From Cladocopium goreaui (lineage: Eukaryota > Sar > Dinophyceae > Suessiales > Symbiodiniaceae): a stretch of DNA of 64,000 bases. Shown in pieces: positions 33,838 through 46,360 of the stretch. The position numbers and the translations under genes were made by a program. The stretch's first letter is position 1. Each line of letters begins with the position of its first letter. The notes below the pieces were generated by a model. The model made no database searches. It saw only the letters and a program-made list of their open reading frames with translations, and had not been told where the DNA came from. The DNA lies in assembly GCA_947184155.2 (NCBI GenBank), contig CAMXCT020000883.1:50001-114000 (forward strand), in the 5' to 3' direction.

Positions 33838-34800
33838 ATATATATATATATTATAAATATAATTATATTATAAATATATCTTATAAATATATATTACAAA
33901 TATATACTATATATATTAAATAGATATATATATATATATTTAATATATATATATAACGTATATTTATAATATATATATAACATATATTTATAATATATAA
34001 ATATATATATTTATAATATATATAATATATATATATTTATAATATATATATATATATTTATAATATATGTATATTTATAATATATATATACATATATTTA
34101 ATATATATAACATATATTTATAGTATATATATAATATGATATAAATTTATAATGTATGTTTAATACGTATATATATATATGATATATTTATAACATAATT
34201 CTAGTTATAATATATATATATAATACCTATATACATACATATATATACATATTTATAACACACATATATATATATATATATGTATATGTATATATGTGTA
34301 TATATACATATTTATAACACACACATATATATATATATATATGTGTATGTATATATGTGTATATATACATACATATATATTTAATATATATATAGTATAC
34401 ATATATTTATAGTATATGTATATTTATATTATACACTATGCATATATATGCATAATATATTTCTAAAGGTATTTTTAATATATATATTCATAATCATAGT
34501 ATATATTATATATATGTAATATATAGAAATAATATATATATATATAATATATATATAGATAATGATATATATTTATAACAATATATAAAACCATATATAT
34601 TTAGTAATGTATATATATATTGATAACAATATGTATAATACTATATATATATATACATATATTAATATATATATATATATATAAATGTTATACTATGTCA
34701 TATAATATGTATAATATATTATCATATATGATATATTTAATATATGATATACATTTGATTATATACATATATATATATATATACATATACATGATATAGA
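33838..34800. repeat. AT microsatellite, about 1 kb
   Basis: (TATATA/TTATAATA)n with a few (CACA)n islands. No coding content. Confidence 0.97.
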
Positions 34801-35109
34801 TGTACGTGTGTGTGCCAGGTTCTTCTGACTCCTGCGGAGCCGGTGCCCTAGTAGCCTAGGGTATCGGGGTACCCGAATGAAAAAGCGATGTTCACAGAGC
34901 TGTACATCTTAACAGCAACAGAAAACATGCAACATCATGGAATCATATACAATTGATAATGTATAATATGTATATTCCAAAAACATATATATATATATTT
35001 AATTACAACTATACAGTTTATACATCACCAACTCTTATAATACATGGAATAAGGTATACTGTACATATAATTAAATATACATTACAATATACAACTACAT
35101 ATCAAAGGG

Positions 35110-37645
35110 CTACGCCCTCTGCCGCCGACCCCTGGACACTGGAGGTTCATGTCTGTGGGAAACTGAGTGACCAACGGAGGCTGGTGCAGGTGCGCAATCT
35201 TGTTTCGTCGCTTGCTTTTTTGTTCTGTCCCATGGCAACAGAACATCTAAAATGTATGCAAGCAAAGGAAGTTTCGAAGTCAAACTTCTTACAAGAGGGA
35301 CAGATGGAAAAGCAGAGATGGGAGGAGTCAGAGAAGAGCAGAGAAGAAGCAAGAAGATCAGACATTTCTCCTGCCTTCTTGCCCGCCTCACGTTGCTTGC
35401 TGCAGGTACAAGAAACTAGCTGTCTTTTTCTGATGCTTTTGCAAGACACTAGCTCTCCTTTTGCATTTGCCGCTGCTTTCTCCTGCCTTCTTGCTCGCCT
35501 CACGTTGCTCTCTGCAGCTACGAGAAACTAGCTGACTAGCTGTCTTTTTCTGTTGCTTTTGCCGCTCCTTTCTCCTGACCTTCAAAAACGAGCTTCAAAC
35601 CTTCAATTTGCTTCCCTTCCTGCACTGCTGGCTGCCAGCTTATAGCCTTCTTCTTGCGCAGCTCTCGCAGGGCTAAAACACCATGGCAGTGAAGGACGGA
35701 TCGGGCCCGCGGACCGTAGCCAAGACTGCCAAACGTCACTTACTGAACCGGCTAGAAACATCTAGAAACTAGCTCCAAACCTTGACTTTGCCTGCCCTTC
35801 TGCACTGCCAACTGCCAACTTAATCGTGTCCTCCTGCAGCTATAGCTTTCGTTCTGCACAGCAAACTAGCTCCAAACCTTGGCTTTGCCTGCCCTTCTGC
35901 ACTACCAACTGCCAACTTGCTCGTGTCATCCCGTGTCCTCCTGCAGCTGGCTTTCGTTCTGCACTGCAAACGCTCCAAACCGTGACTTTACCTGCCCTTC
36001 TGCGCTGCCAACTGCCAACTTGCTCGTGTCCTCCTGCAGCTGGCTTTCGTTCTGCACAGCTCCGGTCCAAGGACCCCCCCGCTGGGCCGCTGCTTTCTCC
36101 TGCCTTCTTGCTCGCCTCACGTTGCTTTCTAGCTGTCTTTTTCTGATGCTTTTGCCGCTACTTTCTCCTGACCTTCAAAAACGAGCTTCAAACCTTCAAT
36201 TTGCTTGCCTTCCTGCACTGCTGGCTGCCAGCTTGTAGCCTTCTTCTTGCGCAGCTCTCGCAGGGCTAAAACACCGTGGCAGTGAAGGACGGATCGGGCG
36301 CGCGGCCCGTAGCCCAGACTGCCAAACGTCACTTTCTGAACCGGCTCGAAACATCTAGAAACTAGCTCCAAACCTTGACTTTGCCTGCCCTTCTGCATTG
36401 CCAACTGCCAACTTGCTCGTGTCCTCCTGCAGCTATAGCTTTTGTTCTGCACAGCAAACTAGCTCCAAACCTTGACTTTGCCTGCCCTTCTGCGCTGCCA
36501 ACTGCCAACTTGCTCGTGTCCTCCTGCAGCTGGCTTTCGTTCTGCACAGCTCCGGTCCAAGGACCCTCCCGCTGGGCCGCTGCTTTCTCCTGCCTTCTTG
36601 CCCGCCTCGCGTTGCTTTCTGCGGCTACAAGAAACTGGCTGTTTGTTTCTGATGCTTTTGTAAGACCACTAGCTACTATTTTACTATATTTTACTCTTGC
36701 CGCTGCTTTCTCCTGCCTTCTTGCTCGCCTCACGTTGCTTTCTGCAGCTACGAGGAGCTAGCTGACTAGCTGTCTTTTTCTGTTGCTTTTACCGCTACTT
36801 TCTCCTGACCTTCAAAAACGAGCTTCAAACCTTCAATTTGCTTGCCTTCCTGCACTGCTGGCTCGCAGCTTGTAGCCTTCTTCTTGCGCAGCTCTCGCAG
36901 GGCTAAAAAACCATGGCAGTGAAGGACGGATCGGGCCCGCGGCCCGTAGCCCAGACTGCCAAACGTCACTTTCTGAACCGACTAGAAACATCTAGAAACT
37001 AGCTCCAAACCTTGACTTTGCCTGCCCTTCTGCACTGCCAACTGCCAACTTGCTCGTGTCGTCCTGCAGCTGGCTTTCGTTCTGCACAGCTCCGGTCCAA
37101 GGACCCTCCCGCTGGGCCGCTGCTTTCTCCTGCCTTCTTGCCCGCCTCACGTTGCTTTCTGCTTCAAACCTTCAATTTGCCTGCCTTCCTGCACTGCTGG
37201 CTGTCAGCTTGTAGCCTTCTTCTTGCGCAGCTCTCGCAGGGCTAAAACATCATGGCAGTGAAGGACGGATCGGGCGCGCGGCCCGTAGCCCAGACTGCCA
37301 AATGTCACTATAGCTCCAAACCTTGACTTTGCTTGCCCTTCTGCACTGCCAACTGCCAACTTAATCGTGTCCTCCTGCAGCTATAGCTTTCGTTCTGCAC
37401 AGCAAACTAGCTCCAAACCTTGGCTTTGCCTGCCCTTCTGCACTACCAACTGCCAACTTGCTCGTGTCATCTCGTGTCCTCCTGCAGCTGGCTTTCGTTC
37501 TGCACAGCTCCGGTCCAAGGACCCTCCCGCTGCGCCGCTGCTTTCTCCTGCCTTCTTGCCCGCCTCACGTTGCTTTCTGCTTCAAACCTTCAATTTGCTT
37601 GCCTTTCTGCACTGCTGGCTGCCAGCTTGTAGCCTTCTTCTTGCG
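35110..37645. repeat. GC-rich tandem array with ~500-bp composite units
   Basis: Blocks recur in order: TTTCTCCTGCCTTCTTGC, CTTCAAACCTTCAATTTGC, CTTCTTCTTGCGCAGCTCTC, GCAGTGAAGGACGGATCGGG, CCAGACTGCCAAACGTCAC, GCACTGCCAACTGCCAACTT, GCTCGTGTCCTCCTGCAGCT, TTCTGCACAGCTCCGGTCC. Complete units lie at about 35460-36110, 36110-36720 and 36720-37160, with shorter partial units between. Many open frames on both strands (Leu/Pro/Cys-rich forward, Arg/Gln/Lys-rich reverse) are shared by all units and have no splice or start context; I regard them as repeat by-products. Confidence 0.8.
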
Positions 37646-39355
37646 CGAGCTTGACATTGGAGACGAGGTTCCAGAGTCAACATGGAAGGTTTTGAAGAAA
37701 CGCCGTCTCCTACCAGGAGCGCTCACCTCTTTTGATGATTTTGCAAATTTATTCCAAAGCTTAGCAGATGTGAACGTTGAGTTCCAGGGTCAACCCGCTG
37801 AGCCGGTTTCCAACTTTGATACAATCTTGCATGTGGTTCAGAAGTACCAAGATAACATTGGGGCCCTCTATCCCCGATTTTCGAAACACATGGTGCGTTT
37901 GGCCAGCTGACATGTCGATCCGGGAGCATGCCTTGATGCTGTGGATCATAGAAGGCTCCGATTTCTTGAGGTTTCATGAAGGTGATTGCTACATGCTACA
38001 CCCTTGTGGTGCCTTTCAGAGGTACAAGGGGGTGCCACCTGACTCCAGCAGAATCAGTAGTCTACTTTTAGAGCTGGAAGGCATGTTTCGGCGCTTTCCC
38101 GAAGATTCACCTCGCGACCACGAGCGGCTTCTCCAGGTCATCAACCAGCAATGGCAAGAGGCTGGGGAAAATGAAGAGCTGCTCAAGACGAGGTGCATCA
38201 AGGCTGCAGTAAGCAATGTGGGGGAAAGCTTAGTGAAGCAGCGGGGTGGAGATGACGCTGATATGGATGGAGATGTGAAAAATTGGCGAGTTTATGCAGC
38301 ACGTGTTGTGCTCCAGTTGAAGGTACGGCTTGCGCGGGAACTCACAGAGGAAAAACTTCTGCATTACATGGTGGAATGGTGCGAGACTCCAAAGAGAACC
38401 GCATCCGCATGCTGCTTCGAACATTGTTGCGTTGAGTATTGCGACGAGGGTGTAGCTCGCCAGGCCTGGCTACTGTGAAAGTTGCATGCATTTTGGAAAC
38501 AGAGATTAGCTTTTCGGATGTTGAAGCACCTCTATAGGCAGACATTAGAGAACTTGAAATTTGAAGGTGTCTTCCCCAGAAATTGAAGCCCCTGTGAGGT
38601 CGCAAGGGCTAACATCAAGGACGTGTACACCTTCATTCCACATAAGCTCAAAGGGGTTGTGCAACCAGACATTGTCGAAAGGCTGCAGAAGTTCTACCGG
38701 CAAATGTTTTGGTGCAACCTTCCTATCTTTAAGTGTTGCCAAGCAGCGCAGGCTTTGGCGAAAAGAGGGTACAATGTCGTGCGGATCTTCATTGGCCTCT
38801 CTTCTGGAGGAGTTGGGCAGTCGCTGTATTCAGCTCATCTGCAGTCGCCGAAAGTTATGAAAAGCAATCGGGTTTGCAATTATTTCCGTCTATAAAGAGA
38901 TTAGTGGAAGACAGTCTTAAAGTAAACTTTGCCTTTGAACTTGAGAATGCCATAGGCGATGTACGGAGCCAACTTTGCGTACTTCGATCCGAACATCGGG
39001 TGGAACGAAGACGAGATGAGAAAGCAGATTGAGCAGCTGAATGGTTGCTTTGTGCTGACAGGTAGGACGCGCATACGTCATGCGTGTCACAGCTAAATTC
39101 TCTGTCGTGACTACAAGTAGACAGCAGTGCGTGAGACAATAGCTAACAAAATTTAAAAACCGTTGGGTTGAAAGAAAGCTCATCTTTCGATGTTAAAGAC
39201 ATGATGTCAATCTGTGGCCGTAGGACAAGAGGCACCGGGCACCAACAAGCGGCTCAGAGAGGATCTCTATAAAAAGTTTATGGGCGCCGAAGGCATTTCG
39301 GGTCGCAAGCCGTACGGCCTTCGTACCCGCATGATAGAATGTCGTGGATGCAGCT
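37646..39355 (+). pseudogene. Frameshifted helicase-like gene fragment inside the array
   Basis: A 1.7-kb insert of different composition interrupts the array after TTCTTCTTGCGC; the array resumes at GCAGCTCTCGCAGGG. It encodes, in shifting frames, DEVPESTWKVLKKRRLLPGA, FDTILHVVQKYQDNIGALYP, MSIREHALMLWIIEGSDFLR, SSRISSLLLELEGMFRRFPE, FIPHKLKGVVQPDIVERLQK, a P-loop-like VVRIFIGLSSGGVGQSLYSA, NFAYFDPNIGWNEDEMRKQI, EQLNGCFVLTG and NKRLREDLYKKFMGAEGISG. The order (N-terminal region, P-loop, Y-D-P-N, acidic stretch) resembles superfamily-3/D5-type helicases of mobile elements, but in the P-loop the usual K-S is Q-S. Frame breaks occur near 37910 and between 38400 and 38620; a GT-AG intron may lie at 39061-39224. 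Both ends of the gene are missing. Confidence 0.5.
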
Positions 39356-40530
39356 CTCGCAGGGCTAAAACACCACGGCAGTGAAGGACGGATCGGGCGC
39401 GCGGCCGGTAGCCCAGACTGCCAAACGTCACTTTCTGAACCGATTAGAAACTAGCTCCAAACCTTGACTTTGCCTGCCCTTCTGCACTGCCAACTGCCAA
39501 CTTAATCGTGTCCTCCTGCAGCTATAGCTTTCGTTCTGCACAGAAAACTACCTCCAAACCTTGACTCTGCCTGCCCTTATGCGCTGCCAACTGCCAACTT
39601 GCTCGTGTCCTCCTGCAGCTGGCTTTCGTTCTGCACAGCTCCGGTCCAAGGACCCTCCCGCTGGGCCGCTGCTTTCTCCTGCCTTCTTGCCCGCCTCACG
39701 TTGCTTTCTGCTTCAAACCTTCAATTTGATCAATTTGCTTGCCTTCCTGCACTGCTGGCTGCCAGCTTGTAGCCTTCTTCTTGCGCAGCTCTCGCACGGC
39801 TAAAACATCATGGCAGTGAAGGACGGATCTGGCGCGCGGCCCGTAGCCCAGACTGCGAAACGCCACTTTCTGAACCGACTAGAAGCTAGCTCCAAACCTT
39901 GACTTTGCCTGCCCTTCTGCACTGCCAACTGCCAACTTGCTCGTGTCCTCCTGCAGCTGGCTTTCGTTGTGCACAGCAAACTTGCTTCAAACCTTGGCTT
40001 TGCCTGCCCTTCTGCACTACCAACTGCCAACTTGCTCGTGTCATCTCGTGTCCTCCTGCAGCTGGCTTTCGTTCTGCACAGCTCCGGTCCAAGGACCCTC
40101 CTCCTGGGCCGCTGCTTTCTCCTGCCTTCTTGCCCGCCTCACGTTGCTTTCTGCGGCTACAAGAAACTAGCTGACTAGCTGTGACTAGCTGTCTTTTTCT
40201 GTTGCTTTTGCCGCTGCTTTCTCCTGCCTTCTTGCTCTTGCTTCTGGCCCTTCTTGCTTTCCCTTCGCGCGCTTGCTGCCTGATTTTGTTTGATCCGTCA
40301 ACTCTTGCTCTCATCATTTCTTGCCCCCGGCTGATGGTAATGAGTCTTCTCTGATGCTTTTGCAAGACACTAGCTGTCCTTTTACTTTTGCCGCTGCTTT
40401 CTCCTGCCTTCTTGCTCTTGCTTCTGGCCCTTCTTGCTTTCCCTTCGTGCGCTTGCTGCCTGATTTTGTTTGATCCCTCGACTCTTGCTCTCATCATTTC
40501 TTGCCCCTGGCTGATGGTAATGTCTTCTCT
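39356..40530. repeat. Continuation of the GC-rich tandem array
   Basis: The same blocks as 35110-37645 resume. At the right end a 135-bp stretch (TTGCTCTTGCTTCTGGCCC … GGCTGATGGTAATG) occurs twice, 181 bp apart (about 40209 and 40390). A further relative with GAAGGACGGATC lies at 40606. Confidence 0.8.
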
Positions 40531-41172
40531 GGCGCGGTCCCCCTTGCCGTCGGCGGGGTCGGCTCGGAAAACGCGTGCCTCGCAGAGCCTTACCCTGAAG
40601 CCCTTGAAGGACGGATCAAGCTCCGCTGGGAGACTCCAGTGCCTAACGTCGCTTTCTGCACAGAGAAGAAGTGAGCTTCAAATGCAGCTGCCAGGCTCTG
40701 GTGCATGTGCCCGTGCAAGTGTCGAATGCTGGCCTCATGGCTTGTGTCATGCCCCTCTTCTCTGACGCGCTCCCCCTGCTGTCGGCTGGGGTCGGCGGAT
40801 TATATGGAAGATAATTCCACAATATTACATACACAGCATGCACAATAGGTTACTTATCAAATCAGTTTTAGTCATGGCTTGGCTGTTCCGGGGCCAAGGT
40901 TGGTCCGGATATGGGCGGGCAGTGGGGTGAGCGATGCGGATGTGCGACGCTGGACAGAGGCCATCTACATCTACGGTAAACCCCTGTTGGTTGATGATTA
41001 GTTCGGGGATTAATATTGGGGATTACAATAATCCAAGAGAGGAATCCCAAAAAAAACAACCAGGATTACATGGAATGATAGATGGATTTTGAGCACTGCT
41101 CATGTACATGAATTACATGCACGTGCACATCATAATCACATCACATAGCATTGCCTTGCCATCCATTCGCGT

Positions 41173-41346
41173 GCTTTGCATTGCATTGCATTGCATTGCG
41201 TTGCGTTGCGTTGCGTTGCGTTGCGTTGCATACATACTTCCATTCCATTCCATTCCATTCCGTTTCATTCCATTCCATTCCATTCCATTCCGTTTCATTC
41301 CATTCCATTCCATTCGATTCCATTCCATTCCATTCCATTCCGTTTC
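41173..41346 (+). repeat. Pentanucleotide repeats TTGCA/TTGCG and CATTC
   Basis: (TTGCA)n turning into (TTGCG)n at 41173-41232, then (CATTC)n with interspersed CGTTT to 41346. Confidence 0.97.
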
Positions 41347-41429
41347 ATTTATTTCATTTGTTTAATTTCCTACATTTGTCATCATTTGTATATGCAATGG
41401 CACATCTATTCGCTACGCGCCGGCCGCAG

Positions 41430-41861
41430 GTTGCTACTGTGAGCCATGAGGTGCAGACGCAAGCAGGCGGGGCTTGTTGCCTGGAAGCCGTCAAGCGGAA
41501 CTGTTTTCGCTGGTTTCAGGCTTCAGATGGAAAAAATGTGTTTTTTAATTGGGAAAATGGATCAATTGTTGTTTTTTATTGGGAAAATGGACCGGTCAAT
41601 GTATTTAAAATGGGGATTGGGTTGCAGATGAACTGGGATATACTGGGCGATACAATTGTTCGCATCTCCAATTTGGATGTTTGAAATAGGGAATTTATCG
41701 GGTAGCCAGGCGCCATTTTCTGGTTTGACCTGGCAGGCTGGTTGTGGGAAATCTTGGAGGAATCGGACGAGGCGAGGAAAATCTTGGCAGGCTGTGAGCC
41801 AGGTCAGGAACACAACTTTTGGCAGCAATTTACCGCCATTCTTGCCATTTTTTTCAATTAA
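41430..41861 (+). CDS. Two-exon 3' gene end, unrecognised
   Basis: Exon 41430-41508 (acceptor GGCCGCAG; VATVSHEVQTQAGGACCLEA, VKRNCF) and terminal exon 41710-41861 (acceptor GTAGCCAG; AIFWFDLAGWLWEILEESDE, ARKILAGCEPGQEHNFWQQF, then a stop at 41859-41861). They join in frame if the first ends at a GC donor (TTTTC|GCTGGT). Tryptophan-rich acidic helix. The W-[LF]-W-E-[IV]-L-E-E-S pattern vaguely recalls HECT C-lobes, but that is not claimed. Confidence 0.5.
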
Positions 41862-42224
41862 CGGGAAAACATAAAGTACAGTAACCAAAGGGGTTCAAAA
41901 TAAATTATCGGCTATTAATGGCTATTATAGGTACGTGATAGCCATATTGAACATGCCATATTGTAGGTTATTATTGGTACACTTATAGGTACATTTATTA
42001 TCAAAGGAAGTTGGGAAGCAATACTTCCGAGTTACGAATGACTTTTACTTGATGCAATTGACTATGATGAAGGGTGGTAGATCACAGAACAATACATAAT
42101 CTAACAATACATAACAAAAGAATAAGAAGCTATGGAATTGACCTTGATGATGGGTGGTAGATCACATAATAGATCACATAAGAATACATAACAAAAGCAT
42201 AAGAAGCTCTATGACACAGGGTGG

Positions 42225-42510
42225 TAACGAAGGGATGTGATTACGATGGGAAGTGGTGATGAAGGGGAATGGTGACGAAGGGAGGTGGGGACGATGGGAA
42301 GTGTTGAGAAAGGGAAGTGGTGACGAAGGGAAGTGGTGATGAAGGGGAGTGGTGACGAAGGGAGGTGGGGACGATGGGAAGTGGTGATGAAGGGGAGTGG
42401 TGACGAAGGGAAGTGATAATGAAGGGGAAGTGTTGAGGAAGGGAAGTGGTGACGAAGGGAAGTGATAATGAAGGGGAGTGGTGAGGAAGGGAGGTGTGGA
42501 CGATGGGAAG
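42225..42510 (+). repeat. Purine-rich minisatellite
   Basis: Imperfect copies of GAAGTGGTGACGAAGG and GAAGGGGAGTGGTGAC, period 15-16 nt or doubled. The + strand is almost free of C. Confidence 0.9.
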
Positions 42511-42559
42511 TCGTGATGTAGTTCTTGAAGCTGTGTGCATAGTTCTATTCGGTTCTTGA

Positions 42560-45500
42560 ATCTCTGGTTGCAGATTGCATTGTAATGGCTGCATGAATGT
42601 TGCATGGGCTATGTTTTGGGGAGGAAGCCGGAGCACGAAACCTTGTGTTTTTCCGTGTAAAGTGGCTGCAGCCGGCGATGAAAGGTACCTCGTCTGTGCG
42701 ACGGGTGCGGCTGGGGTCGTTTCTGTCGCGAATTGTTCCTCCTATGTGTTTTGCAACGAGTGGTTGTTCCTGTGTGCGTAGTTCTATGCGTTTCTTGAAG
42801 CTGTGGTGGCAGATTGCATTGGAATGGCTGCATGATTGTTGTCATTTGGTGTTGCCACGTTCGTAGATAGGTGCAGGTTTGCTACGGGATGCTGCGAAAC
42901 GCAGTGTAATGGCTGCATGAATGTTGCATGGGCTATGTTGTGGGGAGGAAGCCGGAGCACGAAACCTTCTGTTTTTCCGTGTAAAGTGGCTGCAGCCGGC
43001 GATGAAAGGTACCTCGTCTGTGCGGCGGGTGCAGCTGCGGTCGTTTCTATGTGTTTTGCAACGAGTGGTTGTTCCTGTGTGCGAAGTTCTATGCGTTTCT
43101 TGAAGCTGTGGTGGCAGATCGCATTGGAATGGCTGCATGATTGTTGTCATTTGGTGTTGCCACGTCCGTAGATAGGTGCAGGTTTTCTACGGGATGCTGC
43201 GAAACGCAGTGTAATGGCTGCATGAATGTTGCATGGGCCATGTTGTGGGGAGGAAGCCGGAGCACGAAACCTTGTGTTTTTCCGTGTAAAGTGGCTGCAG
43301 CCGGCGATGAAAGGTACCTCGTCTGTGTGGCGGGTGCGGCTGCGGCCGTTTCTGTCGCGAATTGTTCCTCCTATGTGTTTTGCAACGAGTGGTTGTTCCT
43401 GTGTGCGTAGTTCTATGCGTTTCTTGAAGCTGTGGTGGCAGATCGCATTGGAATGGCTGCATGATTGTTGTCATTTGGTGTTGCCACGTCCGTAGATAGG
43501 TGCAGGTTTTCTACGGGATGCTGCGAAACGCATTGTAGTGGCTGCGTCAAGGTTGCTTGGTGCAGCGGCTGCATGCATAATACTATTGTCTTTTGCAGCT
43601 GAAGATCCTTAATCGTATTGGAATGGCTGCATCAAGGCTGCGAAAGTGATTTGTCAGCAGATATTCTCAATTTTGGCGCTAATAATTGTCCTTTTAAAAT
43701 TTCTTTTAAAAAGTGCTTCAAAATCGTCTTTTTGTCGCTTTGGCGTCGAGATCTCGGTTTTGGAGCTGCAATTTCGGATGCCATTGCACGTAGTTCTATT
43801 GTGCTTTGCAACTCAGTCTCTGCAGATCGCATTGTAGTGGCTGCGTCAAGGTTGCTTGGTGCAGCGGCTGCATGCGTAATACTATTGTCTTTTGCAGCTG
43901 AAGATCGTAAATCGTATTGGAATGGCTGCATCAAGGCTGCGAAAGTGAATTGTCAGCAGATTTTCTCAATTTTGGCGCTAATAATTTTCCTTTTAAAATT
44001 CCTTTTAAAAAGTGCTTCAAAATCGTCTTTTTGTCGCTTTGGCGTCGAGATCTGGTTTTGGAGCTGCAATTTCCGACGCCGTTGCACGTAGTTCTATTGT
44101 GTTTTGCAACTCAGTCTCTGCAGATCGCATTGCAGTGGCTGCGTCAAGGTTGCTTGGTGCAGCGGCTGCATGCGTAATACTATTGTCTTTTGCAGCTGAA
44201 GATTCTGAAGATCGTAAATCGTATTGGAATGGCTGCATCAAGGCTGCGAAAGTGATTTGTCAGCAGATTTTCTCAATTTTGGCGCTAATAATTGTCCTTT
44301 TAAAATTCCTTTTAAAAAGTGCTTCAAAATCGTCTTTTTGTCGCTTTGGCGTCGAGATCTCGGTTTTGGAGCTGCAATTTCGGATGCCATTGCACGTAGT
44401 TCTATTGTGCTTTGCAACTCAGTCTNNNNNNNNNNNNNNNNNNNNNNNNNNNNNNNNNNNNNNNNNNNNNNNNNNNNNNNNNNNNNNNNNNNNNNNNNNN
44501 NNNNNNNNNNNNNNNNNNNNNNNNNAAGGTACCTCGTCTGTGCGGCGGGTGCGGCTGGGGGCGTTTCATGCGCGAATTGTTCCTCCTATGTGTTTTGCAA
44601 CGAGGGGTTGTTCCTGTGTGCGTAGTTCTATGCGGTTCTTGAATCTCTGGTTGCATGATCGCATTGGAATGGCTGCATGAATGTTGCATGGGTTATGTTT
44701 TGGGGAGGAAGCCGGAGCACGAAACCTTGTGTTTTTCCGTGTAAAGTGGCTGCAGCCGGCGATGAAAGGTACCTCGTCTGTGCGGCGGTTGCGGCTGCGG
44801 GTCGTTTCTGTCGCGAATTGTTCCTCCTATGTGTTTTGCAACGAGTGGTTGTTCCTGTGTGCGTAGTTCTATGCGTTTCTTCAATCTCTGGTGGCATTGT
44901 AATGGCTGCATTGGAATGGTTGCATGATTGTTGCCATTTGGTGTTGCCATGCGCGTAGAGAGACGGGTTAGCGACGTGATGCTTCGAAACGCATTATAAT
45001 GGCTGCATCCAGGCTGCGATAGTGATTTGTCAGCAGATTTTCGCAATTTTGGCGCAAGTAATTTTCCTTTAAATAATTCTTTTAAAAAGTGCTTCAAAAT
45101 CGTCTTTTTTCTGCTTTGGCGTCGACATCCGGTTTTGGAGCTGCAATCTCCGACACCGTTGCGGGTAGTTCTAGTGTGTTTTGCAACTCAGTCTCTGCAG
45201 ATCGCATTGTAGTGGCTGCGTCAAGGTTGCTCGGTGCCTCGGCTGCATGCGTAATACTATTGTCTTTTGCAGCTGAACATCGTAAATCGTATTGGAGTGG
45301 CTGCATCAAGGCTGCGAAAGTGATTTGTCAGTTGATTTTTGCAATTTTGGCGCTAGTAATTTTCATTTTAAAAGTCCTTTTAAAAAGTGTTTCAAAATCG
45401 TCTTTTTTCGCGTTGGCGCCGAGATCCGGTTTTGGAGCTGCAATTTCCGACGCTGTTGCACCTTTTGCGCTTTGCAACTCAGTCTCTGGAGTCTGTTTTC
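42560..45500 (+). repeat. Composite satellite: two ~300-bp monomer types
   Basis: Type A (contains GGGGAGGAAGCCGGAGCACG, GTGTAAAGTGGCTGCAGCCG, GATGAAAGGTACCTCGTCTG) occurs at about 42588, 42905 and 43210 and again at 44526-44990. Type B (contains GCGAAAGTGATTTGTCAGCA, TTTTGGCGCTAATAATT, AAAGTGCTTCAAAATCGTC, TTGCAACTCAGTCTCTGCAG) occurs at about 43620, 43921, 44228, 44998 and 45298. Both types begin with a shared AATGGCTGCATSAA word. Spacings are 299-324 bp. Long open frames exist in several phases but degrade between copies, so they are probably not genes. Confidence 0.85.
44426..44525. other. Assembly gap, 100 N
   Basis: One run of 100 N inside the satellite, at a switch from type B to type A monomers. 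The true size is unknown. Confidence 1.
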
Positions 45501-45624
45501 CATTGATGTCTAGGAACAAGTTATCGAACTCTTGATAAGAAAACAACGGGGGCGATGTGTTGCTAAAGGAACCATTTATAGAAAAAGGCTTCTGTATGGA
45601 CGTTGCTCAATCTTAGGGTTAGAC

Positions 45625-45942
45625 ATGAATGAAACAACTATGTTGGCATGGCGGATGGAAGAATGTGATGAGTTCTATTTTTGCAGTAGTGTCATCTATG
45701 TGGCGATGGCGCAGCACCAAGTGCTGGATTCGTTGGCAGCGCTGCTGCGCAATGCCTCCATGAGGACCCCCTTCGATCAGATTGACATTTGCATTGCAGG
45801 CATGACAGATCTTTGTGCACCAGAGTTCGATGACAGATTCGATGCTCGATTGCCAGTGCGAGAGGCTGCAAAGCACTTGGTCCGTGCAAGTTCAAATGCA
45901 CGCACGGGCTTGGCTGGCGCACGGCGCATGCAAGTTCTATAG
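45625..45942 (+). CDS. Open reading frame after the satellite, unrecognised
   Basis: An uninterrupted frame from ATG at 45625 (open from 45532) to TAG at 45940-45942, about 105 codons: MNETTMLAWRMEECDEFYFC, SSVIYVAMAQHQVLDSLAAL, LRNASMRTPFDQIDICIAGM, then EFDDRFDARLPVREAAKHLV and a basic tail. Reads like an alpha/beta domain segment. It may be the last exon of a gene interrupted by the satellite. No family recognised. Confidence 0.4.
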   Translation: MNETTMLAWRMEECDEFYFCSSVIYVAMAQHQVLDSLAALLRNASMRTPFDQIDICIAGMTDLCAPEFDDRFDARLPVREAAKHLVRASSNARTGLAGARRMQVL

Positions 45943-46360
45943 ATCAGAAAGATCTCATATATATATCTTTAAGGCAACTTCCGCCCCGCCTCGTGCGGGT
46001 ACTACTGGTAGGTCAATTCTTTCCAATTTCTTTACCCAATTTCCGTTGTACCTGGCCCTGACCGATGGAGACCGATGGAGGCCTACCGCGCCAAAGTTCT
46101 AAAGTTCACGACAGGCGCGGTTTGTGAGGTGACTGGAAGATGTGTTTTTTTTTCATGTTTTTCCATGGAACATGGAAACTGACCTGAAGTGGCACAAAAA
46201 GGGCACTTAAATGGCACTTAAATGGCACTTAAGGCAAAAATGCTGCAGTTTGATGACTTAGGTGACTTTTCATGGAAGACTGACGTGTTCGGGCATTCTT
46301 TATGGCGCCCCACTTGGTGATAATCCCAATCTGCTCCAAGTTTCCCCCGGTTTGGCACAG

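Noticed and set aside
35110-36733. Arg/Gln/Lys-rich minus-strand frames as real genes
   Set aside because: They follow the tandem unit exactly, are interrupted differently in each copy, and have no start or splice context.
42597-43495. Recurrent ~90-residue open frames in the type A satellite
   Set aside because: Frame differs or breaks between copies; more likely non-coding satellite.
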